Shown one piece after another: positions 28,901-36,236 of a stretch of 64,000 nt of DNA. The stretch lies in contig NZ_CP104203.1 in NCBI RefSeq assembly GCF_025244725.1, positions 3,348,001 to 3,412,000 of the forward strand, read 5' to 3'. A program made the position numbers and the translations under genes. Position 1 is the first letter of the stretch. Each line of letters begins with the position of its first letter. The notes beneath the pieces are model-generated. The model had not been told where the DNA came from. It saw only the letters and a program-made list of their open reading frames with translations, and searched no databases. Source of the stretch: Chryseobacterium oranimense (GTDB taxonomy: Bacteria > Bacteroidota > Bacteroidia > Flavobacteriales > Weeksellaceae).

Positions 28901-30170
28901 TACTGTTAGGAGATGGTGGTGCAATGCTTACAATTCCTTCGGAAGGATTGGCTGCTTTGATATCTTTGATAGAGTTCGGGGCATAGCTTCCTGTTTCCGG
29001 AGATTCAGGAACCTTTAAAACCCCGTTTACCATATCGGTAAAGTGAGTGGTTTTTGACACTAAAATATTCTGCTGTACATTGACACTGTCTTTGTCTAAA
29101 GCAATCCACTTTTTGTCTGTGGTGTCAAAATAAAAGGTTTTAATATCCTGTTCCGTATATCCGGTTGGTATTTTCTTTTTGTCGTACCCTAAAGATACTT
29201 TTGCCGGAGCCGAAAAATGATCCCCGTGAGGAAGAAACCGGTACCCTGCATTATCTGAGGTTACATTGACCATTTCCGGAGTAAGTGCAGGCATATCTAT
29301 GTCTCTAAGCGCAGTAATTGAGAAGACTTCTGCGCTTTTAAGAGCTCCTTGTGGAATGTTTAATTCAGCTGAACCTAGACTAAACTTTTCGGCACTGCCT
29401 ATGCTTCCAACAAATTTTGAAACAGATTGGGCATTGTATTTTGCTTCAATTCCATTTTCAAGATTTTGTTTCTTATTGGAAACTCCGATCCTAAGGTTTC
29501 TTACTTTATAACTGTAATCTGACAGGTGAGGTAATGTGAAAATTACCGTGTTCTTTCCCTTTCTGACAGACTGGTTTGCAATAGGCTCTGATTGATGCGT
29601 CCAATCAGAGTTTTTCCCGACATTCCTGCCTCCTACTGCCAAATCATCATTGATGACTTTACTGACTTGTTTATAGTTGTTAACTCCATACAAATCATAT
29701 TCTAAGGTATACTGATAAGCAGGATTGATTTCTTCATCTACAGAAATCGTAAAGACATTATCATAGATCTGATCAATCGGATGTTCTGAATTCGTCCCTA
29801 TTATCCCTTCTCTGATATCAGAAATATAGTACCTTTTTTCATTGGACGCCGATACAGATGCCTTACTGCTGATTGTTTTAGTGACAGGAACAGGCATTCT
29901 ATTGGTTGAATTCTTATTCTTCCCATCAAAACTACTTTCCGGGATCTTTTCGGATACTTTAGAATCTTCAGTAACATTATTACCGGAAATTTCTTTATTT
30001 GTATTGTTTCTTAATGCATCATCAATTTTCATTATGGGCACCACGCTTTCCTGCTTACTCAGATAATATGAATTAGCATGGGCATGAACCTGGGACCAGC
30101 AAGTGAAAAATATAATTGAATTAAGAAGTTTCGTATTCGTTCTTAAGACGCTTAATAAAGACCTTTTCAT
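19905..30170 (-). CDS. Giant SpvB/VCBS/RHS-repeat secreted protein, polymorphic toxin-like
   Basis: This 3421-residue protein has a long Sec signal peptide ending near VHAHA (about residue 32); a ZU5-like segment (about 265-385); an SpvB domain (about 413-700: VTTSFPIKLPAGRAGMQPSLGVSYSS); at least six VCBS/FG-GAP motifs (near 823, 908, 1648, 1757, 1827, 1923: DINGDGLPD); a TcdB-middle-like region (VTTPMGGSWEVDYE); RHS repeats (about 2500-2750); and the RHS core (about 3093-3172: DHLGSSSFITGADG, YYYGARYYNPRISLWLNVDPLAE). Beyond the core is a tail of about 250 residues: a Gly/Ala-rich hydrophobic pre-toxin linker, then an unfamiliar C-terminus ending LIFEGYEK. This is the TcB/TcC or RHS cocoon plan carrying a variable tip. 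No T9SS sorting domain is visible. The tail and the overlapping small gene are more A+T-rich, as in exchanged toxin tips. Toxic activity is inferred. Confidence 0.9.
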   Translation of the reverse strand: MKRSLLSVLRTNTKLLNSIIFFTCWSQVHAHANSYYLSKQESVVPIMKIDDALRNNTNKEISGNNVTEDSKVSEKIPESSFDGKNKNSTNRMPVPVTKTISSKASVSASNEKRYYISDIREGIIGTNSEHPIDQIYDNVFTISVDEEINPAYQYTLEYDLYGVNNYKQVSKVINDDLAVGGRNVGKNSDWTHQSEPIANQSVRKGKNTVIFTLPHLSDYSYKVRNLRIGVSNKKQNLENGIEAKYNAQSVSKFVGSIGSAEKFSLGSAELNIPQGALKSAEVFSITALRDIDMPALTPEMVNVTSDNAGYRFLPHGDHFSAPAKVSLGYDKKKIPTGYTEQDIKTFYFDTTDKKWIALDKDSVNVQQNILVSKTTHFTDMVNGVLKVPESPETGSYAPNSIKDIKAANPSEGIVSIAPPSPNSMGSVTTSFPIKLPAGRAGMQPSLGVSYSSEGGNGWMGLGWDMSIPAVTIDTRWGVPTYGDFDGDTVDDGIETEIYSLGGEQLTFEVSPGVFAIPNRNEGFNKPRQPNRQFYPRIEGSYNKIIREGATSDRYVWVVTSKDGTKSYFGGDETGVKDNAVLRDINGNIGHWALYKTIDTNGNYVLYTYDKSTYSGNPGTGGQELHISEIDYTLHTSQNPAKKYKVLFTTTSGREDVQINGRLGFLQIESKRLSKVEVKYGDENIRSYEFEYKNDDKTFRKSLLKSITEKDATGAIFYTNKIEYNEAPDAANMFGAPINWGAPDHASFPGLLSSGQLFQGYTMLSGSQGKSTGTNFGISVGAYNLSSPPTSDTSLFSFRKGTVGAHGSITNSSSENQITLIDIDGDNLADRVYQNNGVISYSKNLSTATNGVQAFGPVVNVGNLQDIGKSKNSSWGVGIDANFGGGSLGFDYSNSTNTTSSYFMDFNNDGLVDFVKNGKVYFNSLVGNVPSFDPNSGLTPYPINVTATGVQPSVSLFDDQDKAEKKMMLEQNPLHDVVRVWVAPKSGTITVKNAFKLNQISCNPEEDCSKADGVAVSFQYKNNDPLVNNINAGDYSLHSFGDQVINIGKGEKLYFRVSSKYDGTMDQVTWNPEIAYSTPNIPAVDSDNRDLSTYKSQEDFVNSGTSPFMVGNAGTLNLYLTKAIPLSDDAKIFLTINDVDYPQFPMTIASGSTYNNSVIGSQVNLNPNDKVSVKVYTDTQIDWSNFKLIPEFTETSTGEKTYLQVEYSMYNDRGNFVTYATQSGDIGKKISVKASSLPNFNGKSGKVVISAKIKNKLLTKTVYNVVNGNATPVFGTPYTIVSQDLNENIYLETTVSSDDRDFINNITSITGTLINNGLNYIDNPNNLSVQLSGSNTVQQTGTIVISQATMLKFELGNYVAGTSATLGINTFFPNGTLSGQSGMPVYSETMLNPGTYTYTLTFSPGGAPSAFTKLYIENPGSETTITSFTNSPPHKPVLGPQTPTSALNSNEYDSRFGILYRGWGGFILNGNNLSKNTVVEAYDINNNYANGGTVAEMKVDETRLKLSSAYGTDPGTNPTINNPTVDPNGNVTIVDNDGALSKNYFLTINSNINNTDKGRLIDVDPTIYISQNTINASRLGVHNIDSNFNNNSLSQAVGSELNAPNIQLKNQSVSVGAGASAGFAGVNVSQTIFSEAKSVRNVLDYNGDGFPDDFNKTNVKITYPVGFLSGNSLNVGSQSISKASSTGLSSSYSFVHGESTRMAFIQTTGEKSKSRAFNNNLIKSSVDSKVAATKLSVSANGETSTEHSKQTFLDINGDGLPDKFNTNNFELNIGSGFAGNDSWGSDIKPEGVGNGFGLGGGISLFRGSFEFGLNFSSNTGTTTKELVDINGDGLADKVLYSGNTATVYLNLGDRMSSTPLNLSFQNVNDIHKDVSISVGGNAAGTILIPIPIVAGVSGLKLNVTLGVSKGNSTSRSHATFRDMNGDGYPDFVKSDDTDNITVQLNQIGTTNLLKKVTTPMGGSWEVDYERVGNTYNMPQSKYVLKSVITNDGFTGDNAYSPDVSKITVNYEEPYHSRRERTFYGFRQVTINQIDTKQGGVSSNVIYRKTIQRFHNGNYYLRGLLSTERLFDANDKTWTIKTNDYSLKEIQNTNNNFVIKYNEDEKTYQNYACFIALFQNQSIFREGDTGWKNIITKINAYDQWGNATDVEDSGDPDIGASEILTSKVVYTLINPTAYIVMPTSVKNTASGVTREKKAEYSANGNLSKMTVLNQGTNYSVYDFEYDVYGNITKSTGPANVQNQRFFQQYTYDDNVKTYPVKVQDAFGYSSKTQYDFRFGVPTYTEDMNLQPMKYVYDAKARTTEITGPYELFNNIPWTIKFEYNPITDAPLNATNAQSFATTKHYDPEYTDSTINTITIADGFGGAVQVKKTGDIHNEGVKYIVGGKVEEDAFGRALKTYYPTVESVGSNNTQYNAAVDNIEPTINQYDVLDRVVYTKLPGENLFSTITYGFGTDVQGRNMFETVFKDELGSIKKTYTDIKGRTTSVHEVSNTGDIKTQFTHDAIGEILQVKDVNGNITTSVYDDLGRRVSYTHPDSGVTTYKYDPANNMTSKTNAANETVEYQYDYSRLKEVKYPLYPENNVKYYYGNALDASAMDNNAVGRLWYQTDATGTQYLKYGRLGELTYQRRSVAVPGAQVYWFGTEWQYDTWNRVKTITYPDGEKLTYKYNRAGNLNNVASVKDGNSYPMINNLGYDKFEQRVYLKNGNGTETTYEYETNRRRLLKMYAQNTNTNRFFMQNVYQYDVVSNVMQVHNNAPVVNGLLGGGTNYAFGYDDLYRLTSASGNWRGINTQAQEERHRYTVAMSYDNMHNIMSKTQKHEWTTGASNNNWTAMEPTSYRLNYKYENSSHPHAPTTIVDEPNLVPSSTCCNPDDPGVKFQHYKYDAKGNPTTIEQETCTYTEAKAVYQWDEENRLRFVDTNPSTPEVDGAAIYTYDAGGERIIKDVMYSGMLFRTRAEQTNTWPQTLMTYHSATIYPNGLLTLNLYFDSLGGVSLPRYTKHYYAGSQRIVTKNGTSDNIGVFDCNWLIIPFAGSTPPINPVNASNTILQTATQATLAVMQQNNITPPPNYGQNAGYNGACVNDYTGDKEKEIYWFHPDHLGSSSFITGADGEVTQNIEYFPSGETFVENHRNSNYSPYKFNGKELDAETGYYYYGARYYNPRISLWLNVDPLAESYLLYQDYDDILDSKTLNSYGYTYQNPIKYTDYEGGLPIPVITGLIGGAINVGINIWVQSQEGKLDFSSGKTWGRIGLAAGGGFIAGATGQWEVAAAANGLGNLGDQLISNGGDVKKVNYTAVAVSAALGGASTKMGQALVKSRVVNGVVYPLADRLTRNAAISSTSRYTATLWEKTGETAASRLINRSTNVFGSVTANSVTGYIGTKNIPDYFKNYWNSSSRWIYNNKLHKNQKTTLNVGPLIFEGYEK

Positions 30171-30233
30171 TCTTTTATATGTATTTTTTTCCAGGGCTTT
30201 CCTTTTTTATCGGGATTGCCCTGGATATGGGTA

Positions 30234-32201
30234 TTAGTTTTGTACAATTAGCTTGAATACTTTGATTTCAGACGAAGTCTTAACGATAATTAAGTATACT
30301 CCTTCTGTTGGAAGCGTATCTTTTATTTCATAATAATCCTTGCCTTTGTCCTGTATGGTTTTTACCAGCCTGCCGGATCCGTCATGGATTTTTATATCAA
30401 CCGTTTCTATTTTATCTGAAATAATTCTGATGGTAAACTGCTGTCCTTTAGGCACCGGATTAGGGTAAATTACAATTCCGTTTTCACGTTTTCTTGTCAC
30501 TTTTACCGTATCTTTTTTAATACAGCCATCTGATGTTGTTACCGTTACAGTGTATTCGCCCGGTTCATAAACATTAATTTCCGGAGAGCTGCTCGTAAAT
30601 CCGTTATCAGAAGTCCATGAATATACAGCATGGGGATCTGTAATGTGGGTGGATGCATTAAACTGAGCCGCATTTCCTGAAGAAATTGCCACATCCGGAC
30701 CAAGGTCTAAATTAATAGTACTGAAATCGCTGACTGAAAAGTCATAGGCCGTTACGTTATTATCAGCATCCTTAATGACCAGATGATAATTGCCGATTGC
30801 TAAGTTCGGAAATGATACCTGTGAAGTCTGAACGGTGATATTCTGAGAAGTCCCGTTACCGGTAAGTGCCACATTAAACGGAGCTTTTCCTCCTTTAATA
30901 TTTAAATTAAGCGTCCCGTTTGTAACAGTACATGTAGGCTGGGTAATCTCGTAGATAGATAAAATCTTATTTCCTAAAGCAAATGAAAAAACATCCGTTC
31001 CTGATAAGTCCTGATCAAAAACAACATCTTTAAAATGCACTCCCTGATCATTATCAATGTGATCCATCGGATAGGCTTCGATATTAGAAGAATTAAAATT
31101 TCCCTGCCCTGTTCTGTCTACCAGAAGCCAAAGCTTTTTATCCGCAGGAATTTGCTGAATAATATCTTTAATGGAAAAAACCACTTCCGTTGGAATTGTC
31201 TGTGAGTTTTCAGAAGTAAATCTCGCTTTCCATTTTCTTTTTAACAATTGATATCCGAAGGTATCATTATCCAATTCCAAAGGCTTTTTATTATCACCCC
31301 AGATCAAAAAACTCTGATCTGCAAATTGAGCATCATTTGACCGGTTGTCTGCGGCTAATTTCTTTGCTGCAATAATCAGTCTTTTAGGTTCTGATGAACT
31401 TGTAGCCTGTTTTTGATAAAGATCTGAATATCCGTCTCTTGCAATACCCGTGATACGGGCGGGATAATCATTAAAATCGCTCTGACGCCAGATTTTTTTA
31501 TTTTTAGAACTCAGGTATTCTGTATAAGGCATGGTAATAGCGTATTTTACAGCCAGATAAGAATTCACCCTGTTTCTTTCATTAAGGGTAAGAATCTTTC
31601 CGTAGGCAAAAAACTCAGGAAGCTTTCCCTTAAAGTTTTGCCACTGATGGCTTCCTTCATCTTTTCCGATATACATTGATGAAAGCCCTGTTTTGCCTAT
31701 AACTTTAGTGATTTTAGCAGAAGGGTTTCCAAACTTTGAGTACAGGCTGAAAGAAGCCAGAGTATCTATTGTGCTGGTATTAATGAAATTGATCTGATCA
31801 TTATTATATCTGAAAACATTCTTAGTGCTGTAAAAGAGCTCTTTCTCATCTGTATTATCTGTTGTAAACAAAGCAGATTCCTGTGTGGGATTCTTGTTCT
31901 GATAAGCCGTGAAGAAATTCAGCTTATCCATTGTTTCTATCACAAAAGGAAACTTTAAAAAATCATCTGTTCCATCAAAATTTAAACATTCATTATAATT
32001 AAGTAATGAATAGGCAGGTTTGTTGGCTCCTGTTAAAGCTTGTATCTGATGCTGGTTGCCGCTGTAATCCTGATACATCAGAGAAGGCGTCTGAAGCGAG
32101 TTGGTTTTATACCAAACACTTGTACCACCTACTCCGCCGGGAGACTGGGCATTCGAAATACAGACCAGTAAAACGCTGAGAACCGTAAATATTTTTTTCA
32201 T
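30234..32201 (-). CDS. T9SS-sorted LamG-like surface protein
   Basis: The 655-residue protein has a signal peptide ending SNAQ, a LamG/concanavalin-like domain (about residues 20-210; LNFDGTDDFLKF, LNERNRVNSYLAVKYAI), a DUF8202-like stretch (PARITGIARDGYSDL), a PKD-type Ig domain (about 490-570; YSWTSDNGFTSSSPEINVYEPGEYTV, quoted in part) and a type A T9SS sorting domain (about 575-655; IVIYPNPVPKGQQFTIRI, YLIIVKTSSEIKVFKLIVQN). It should be exported by T9SS and attached to the surface or released. It sits 63 nt upstream of the RHS gene and 11 nt downstream of the T9SS subtilase gene; the three look co-transcribed. A role as adhesin or binding partner of the RHS protein is possible but unproven. 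Confidence 0.82.
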   Translation of the reverse strand: MKKIFTVLSVLLVCISNAQSPGGVGGTSVWYKTNSLQTPSLMYQDYSGNQHQIQALTGANKPAYSLLNYNECLNFDGTDDFLKFPFVIETMDKLNFFTAYQNKNPTQESALFTTDNTDEKELFYSTKNVFRYNNDQINFINTSTIDTLASFSLYSKFGNPSAKITKVIGKTGLSSMYIGKDEGSHQWQNFKGKLPEFFAYGKILTLNERNRVNSYLAVKYAITMPYTEYLSSKNKKIWRQSDFNDYPARITGIARDGYSDLYQKQATSSSEPKRLIIAAKKLAADNRSNDAQFADQSFLIWGDNKKPLELDNDTFGYQLLKRKWKARFTSENSQTIPTEVVFSIKDIIQQIPADKKLWLLVDRTGQGNFNSSNIEAYPMDHIDNDQGVHFKDVVFDQDLSGTDVFSFALGNKILSIYEITQPTCTVTNGTLNLNIKGGKAPFNVALTGNGTSQNITVQTSQVSFPNLAIGNYHLVIKDADNNVTAYDFSVSDFSTINLDLGPDVAISSGNAAQFNASTHITDPHAVYSWTSDNGFTSSSPEINVYEPGEYTVTVTTSDGCIKKDTVKVTRKRENGIVIYPNPVPKGQQFTIRIISDKIETVDIKIHDGSGRLVKTIQDKGKDYYEIKDTLPTEGVYLIIVKTSSEIKVFKLIVQN

Positions 32202-32212
32202 GTAAAGCGTTT

Positions 32213-34453
32213 TTATTTTATTATCAGTTTTTTTGTTTCCTTATATTCTGCAGTTTCTATAGAAACCATATAGATTCCATGAGAAAAAGATCTTGTATCT
32301 ATTGTCTTTATGAATTCTCCTTTTGGAAATTTCGTAGAGCTCTGATCCGTTGATATCAGCTTCCCTGATGCATCATATACTGAAATTTTGATTGCAGATT
32401 CGCTCTGCAGGAAAAATCTGATATTTACTTCTTCTTTTGCCGGATTTGGAAACAGGGTAAAATGCTCGAGTGCCACACTGCTGCTGGTTGCGGAAAGAGC
32501 TCCTGCATCAACCCTTTGCTGCGCCATATACCTGAAAGCAGAAATAACATCAAAACATGGTGTTATAAAAGCATGAAAACCAGCTCCCTGCTCAACCTGA
32601 AAGCCCGGAAGTAAAAGAATATCCCTGGATGCGATATATTCAACACCTTGTACCGGAGCAATGACTTTATTGCTTGCAACGATCTGTTTCGCTAATATTG
32701 TCTGAGTTGTTGTAATGTCATCTGCAGGGCTTACAAGGGTTTTCAGATCTTCTTTATAGCAGAAATCTACATTCGAAACTACAATTGAAAATGTCTGATT
32801 CCCATTTGGTAACAAAGGAGTTGTATTTGTTTTTGGAGAAACAATAATCTTATAGGTTACTTTCTCAGGATTCTTAATATCAACCCTTTCTATGGTATCT
32901 ACATCGTTTGTAGATGTATTTGTTGCAGCGCTTGTCAGATTGCTCATCCCTCCCAATTTCCACGGGTAGTATGTACTCTCCGTTCCATTCGCGTTTATTT
33001 TTACAATCTTCAAATCCAAATCATTAATTACATTCGGATTGCTGAGGTCTACCACATTATTCACGGTATTTCCCTGAGGGTCTGTCCATGAAATTGTAGC
33101 AGATAATGGCTGAGTGGTTTCATAGGGAACCACATACAGAGTATATTTATTCCCTTGATTTAAAGTAACTTCTTTTATTAATGTTGATTTTTTTTCATTA
33201 TTAATAATTCCCTCAATATTATTATAAATGGCTTCAGATGCTCTTTTTGCATCTGCCAATCCCCAGCCGTATATATAATCGGGCCCTTCACTTCCTTTAT
33301 CGTTTGCGGTATGGGCCAGCAATGCTCTTACTGTAGAAGAAAGCATATACTTTTGTGACGGGCTTACGGATTTATAATATTGCTGAAGAAGTGTAATGAT
33401 ACCGGAAACAACAGCTGCCGCCGAAGAGGTTCCTCTGTAGGTGCCATATGCTGCGTCATATGTTTCAATGGATGAATATATATTTTCTCCAGGAGCACAG
33501 ATATCAGGTTTTATCCTTCCGTCATCTGTAGGTCCGTAGCTGCTGAATGCTGAAATATCAAACGCTTCATCAGAACTCATATTTACATTCTTCTTTGCTG
33601 AAGCTACAACCAGAACGTTTTTGGCAACTCCTGCTCCTTCGAGCAAGTCGTATCCATTTTTTGCAGAAACCTGAGGGACAATACCGGGATCTATTTCTCT
33701 TGCGTTTCCGGCTGCTTTTACAATTTGCAGATACGGTTTTAAATACATCAGATTATCCCAGGACTGAGCGGTTACATTATATTTCCCGAATTGATAGGTC
33801 TGGAGGTACATAGGGTCGAAACCATAACTGTTATTGGCAACTAATATTCCTGTTGTCCCATTATAGGCTTCAGAGAGCATTTCCTGAACATCATTTACCC
33901 AGTCATAAGCATTGATTTTTGCTTCGTAAGCAATTCCCCTGGCTTCGGCCTCCCCGTTATTTCCTGCCAGTGTCCCTGCTATATTAGTACTATGTCGGGA
34001 AATGGTTTGGTTTTGTGAGCTATCGTAAGTGTTGATTTTTCCGGTTAATAACTGATGGGTTATTCTTGGCTTGGAATAATCCCACTGACCAATAACCATA
34101 TTGTTTCCGGTTATATTCAGTCCGATTCCACCACCAGGATAGAGATTATCAGCCTTTGTCATTTTTGCTGCTCCGGCATTAAGAGTGGTATAATACATTG
34201 GCCTTCCGCTCTCGTCAGCTCCTATAAGCTGTTTTTCATTCCCATTTTCAGAAATGAATTCTTTATGACCCAAGCCTTTTAGCCTTTGAATTTCATTTTT
34301 TTGTTTTTGCGTATAATCCTGTACTTTTTTCTGAAAAGCCTGGATTTCGCGTTCCTGCGGATCTGTTTTTAATCCATCTTTGGTCTGTCCGTAGGATGAA
34401 AAAAAGAACATCACAGCAATCCCTAATATAGATTTATGGTAGATTTTCTGCAT
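32213..34453 (-). CDS. T9SS-sorted subtilisin-like serine protease (S8)
   Basis: The 746-residue protein has a signal peptide (about residues 1-23), a charged propeptide-like region, and an S8 catalytic domain with Asp125 (GQWDYSKP), His154 (SRHSTNIAGTLAGN), oxyanion Asn (VANNSYGFD) and nucleophile Ser near 341 (YRGTSSAAAVVSG). A P-type beta domain follows (SATISWTDPQGN), then an ALLLPGFQVEQGAGFHAFI-like surface module and a type A T9SS sorting domain (about 665-746, LFPNPAKEEVNIRF). It would act outside the cell. It is the first of three close genes leading to the RHS protein, so cleavage of RHS or LamG proteins is a reasonable guess; degradation of external proteins is equally possible. Confidence 0.9.
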   Translation of the reverse strand: MQKIYHKSILGIAVMFFFSSYGQTKDGLKTDPQEREIQAFQKKVQDYTQKQKNEIQRLKGLGHKEFISENGNEKQLIGADESGRPMYYTTLNAGAAKMTKADNLYPGGGIGLNITGNNMVIGQWDYSKPRITHQLLTGKINTYDSSQNQTISRHSTNIAGTLAGNNGEAEARGIAYEAKINAYDWVNDVQEMLSEAYNGTTGILVANNSYGFDPMYLQTYQFGKYNVTAQSWDNLMYLKPYLQIVKAAGNAREIDPGIVPQVSAKNGYDLLEGAGVAKNVLVVASAKKNVNMSSDEAFDISAFSSYGPTDDGRIKPDICAPGENIYSSIETYDAAYGTYRGTSSAAAVVSGIITLLQQYYKSVSPSQKYMLSSTVRALLAHTANDKGSEGPDYIYGWGLADAKRASEAIYNNIEGIINNEKKSTLIKEVTLNQGNKYTLYVVPYETTQPLSATISWTDPQGNTVNNVVDLSNPNVINDLDLKIVKINANGTESTYYPWKLGGMSNLTSAATNTSTNDVDTIERVDIKNPEKVTYKIIVSPKTNTTPLLPNGNQTFSIVVSNVDFCYKEDLKTLVSPADDITTTQTILAKQIVASNKVIAPVQGVEYIASRDILLLPGFQVEQGAGFHAFITPCFDVISAFRYMAQQRVDAGALSATSSSVALEHFTLFPNPAKEEVNIRFFLQSESAIKISVYDASGKLISTDQSSTKFPKGEFIKTIDTRSFSHGIYMVSIETAEYKETKKLIIK

Positions 34454-34566
34454 GTGGAAAGGTTTAATATGTGTTTGTTATAAAAGATCGGGAACAGCCT
34501 TAACCATTGTTATCCGATAAAGGCAGTTATCATAAGTGTAAGAAAAGGGTGATCCCTTCTCCGGTT

Positions 34567-35406
34567 CTACTTACTCAGTGATTCTATTGTTTTTTTAAGC
34601 TCCTTGTTTTCGTCGCCTAATTGTTTTACATCTTTATTAAGCTGGATAACATATAGAGTTAACTCCTCTATTTTTTCAAGAAGTTTAGCATCCATTTCCC
34701 CTAAATTGATTCCGTTTTCTTTTACTTCTTTAGCAGAAGGGATATTCGGTAAGTGTCCTTTTTCATCAATATGCTTTTCAACCGATTCTAAACTGTTAAG
34801 TTTATAATCTTTTTTGAATACATAATCTGCCCAGCCGTTTGCAGAAGGGCTTTCAACTTTGATCTGTTCAGCTTTTATCCCTTTTCTTACATAGAATATA
34901 TAGTTAGGATCACTGTCGTACTGATCTGTTCCTACCGTTACTTTTCCTGTATTAAATACAACAAGGTTGCTTTTATGGACACTATCCGAAAATTTTATTT
35001 TTGTAATTCCCGGTGAATTAGGAGTAGTTACATCTGAATTTGGATCAATTGCATTGTCATTTGGCATATGAAATTCCATATTTCTACTCCCCAGATTTCT
35101 AATAACAATATCTGAAGGTACAGACCAGTTAGAGGCGCAGCCGTTACAAAGTACACTCGCAATCTCTAATCTTCCTCTTTCTGTACCTGTTGCCGTTACA
35201 TTCCCTATTACCATTCCGTTAACATAAGGACCAGCAAAAACCCTTAACCTTTCCATATTATTGGTTTTAATGACCAGATCCTTATCATCGGTTGTCCCAA
35301 TAAAATTGTCAGGTGGATTTGTTCCCGAATTTCCGGTTAGATTCCAAGATTGAGAAAAGTAAAAATTCGAGAAGGAAACTAAAGCAAATAATAGAATTTT
35401 TTTCAT
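34567..35406 (-). CDS. Secreted protein with S74/coiled-coil-like C-terminus, copy A
   Basis: The 279-residue protein has a signal peptide KKILLFALVSFSNFYFSQ, an N-terminal beta-rich part (SWNLTGNSGTNPPDNFIGTTDDKDL), a variable middle, and a C-terminus (about residues 190-279) starting with WADYVFKKDYKLNSLE, then KGHLPNIPSAKEV, NGINLGEMDAKLLEKIEELTLYVIQLN and a closing coiled coil with KDVKQLGDENKELKKTIESL. This C-terminal plan recurs in Bacteroidota and resembles tail-fibre chaperone-like (S74) ends, where it promotes trimerisation. The neighbour at 35475 is a paralogue with the same signal peptide and C-terminus. It lies upstream of the T9SS subtilase. No T9SS domain is seen. Function unknown. 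Confidence 0.75.
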   Translation of the reverse strand: MKKILLFALVSFSNFYFSQSWNLTGNSGTNPPDNFIGTTDDKDLVIKTNNMERLRVFAGPYVNGMVIGNVTATGTERGRLEIASVLCNGCASNWSVPSDIVIRNLGSRNMEFHMPNDNAIDPNSDVTTPNSPGITKIKFSDSVHKSNLVVFNTGKVTVGTDQYDSDPNYIFYVRKGIKAEQIKVESPSANGWADYVFKKDYKLNSLESVEKHIDEKGHLPNIPSAKEVKENGINLGEMDAKLLEKIEELTLYVIQLNKDVKQLGDENKELKKTIESLSK

Positions 35407-35470
35407 AAGATATTTTCTGTTTTTATTATGTCAGCTCTTAGAGCCATATATGATTATTAATTTTTTATGA
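35407..35470. repeat. Duplicated leader region, copy A
   Basis: The sequence just upstream of the 35406 start (AAGATATTTTCTG, TTATTATGTCAGCTCTTAGAGC, then an AT-rich run with TTATTGAT) nearly repeats the sequence upstream of 36236 (36237-36310). Each copy has a short inverted repeat: AGCTCTTAGAGC here, TAGCTCTTCGAGCTA in the other. Confidence 0.7.
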
Positions 35471-35474
35471 TAAC

Positions 35475-36236
35475 TTATTGATTAAGAGTATCGTTGTTTC
35501 TTAGTTTTTTATTCTCTTCCTCCAGCTTTTTAAAATCCTTGTTAAGCTTAATAACATATAGTGTGAGCTCTTCTATTTTTTCAAGAAGCTTGGCATTCAT
35601 TTCACCCAGATTAATTCCGTTTTCCACTACTTCTTTAGCAGAAGGAATATTTGGTAAATGTCCTTTTTCTTCAATATGCTTTTCAACATATTCCAGACTG
35701 TTGAGTTTATAATCCTTTTTGAATACATAATCTGCCCAGCCGTTTGCAGATGCAACATCTACTTTTACTTTTTCAGCTTTAATTCCATCTTTTACAAACA
35801 GTCTGTAATTGCTACAGTCTGAGCAAGAGGCCAAAGAAACATTATAACCATTAACACCCATTAGAATTTTCCCATTTTCTCTTGCAGAAAATATAGGGTA
35901 TAGCCAGTTGGAAGTAGATATGGTTAAAAGTCCAACATCATTAGACTGAGGGTGAACACTTTTAATCCAAACCACATCTGTTCCGCTGTTCTTATTTGGG
36001 GTATTGTCAATAATATCAATTCCATCCCCATCGATTGTATTGATATTGAAAAACATTCTGCCATCAGCGATTTTGAAACGTTCGGCATTATTTGTCCTGA
36101 AGACTAAATCTTTATTATCTGTTGTCCCGATAAAGTCGGTTGCAGGATTGGTGCCTGCATTTCCCTGAATATTCCATGATTGAGAAAAGTAAAAATTCGA
36201 GAAGGATACTAAAGCAAATAATAGAATTTTTTTCAT
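35475..36236 (-). CDS. Secreted protein with S74/coiled-coil-like C-terminus, copy B
   Basis: The 253-residue protein is a tandem paralogue of the one at 34567-35406: same signal peptide (KKILLFALVSFSNFYFSQSWN), similar start (NPATDFIGTTDNKDLVFRTNN), and a near-identical C-terminus (WADYVFKKDYKLNSLEYVEK, NGINLGEMNAKLLEKIEELT) ending in a coiled coil. The middle (about residues 50-150) differs strongly and contains CSDCSNYRLFV, so the two copies have diverged in the exposed part while keeping the probable oligomerisation end. It is the first gene of the minus-strand module, opposite the TPR-HTH regulator. Function unknown. Confidence 0.75.
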   Translation of the reverse strand: MKKILLFALVSFSNFYFSQSWNIQGNAGTNPATDFIGTTDNKDLVFRTNNAERFKIADGRMFFNINTIDGDGIDIIDNTPNKNSGTDVVWIKSVHPQSNDVGLLTISTSNWLYPIFSARENGKILMGVNGYNVSLASCSDCSNYRLFVKDGIKAEKVKVDVASANGWADYVFKKDYKLNSLEYVEKHIEEKGHLPNIPSAKEVVENGINLGEMNAKLLEKIEELTLYVIKLNKDFKKLEEENKKLRNNDTLNQ

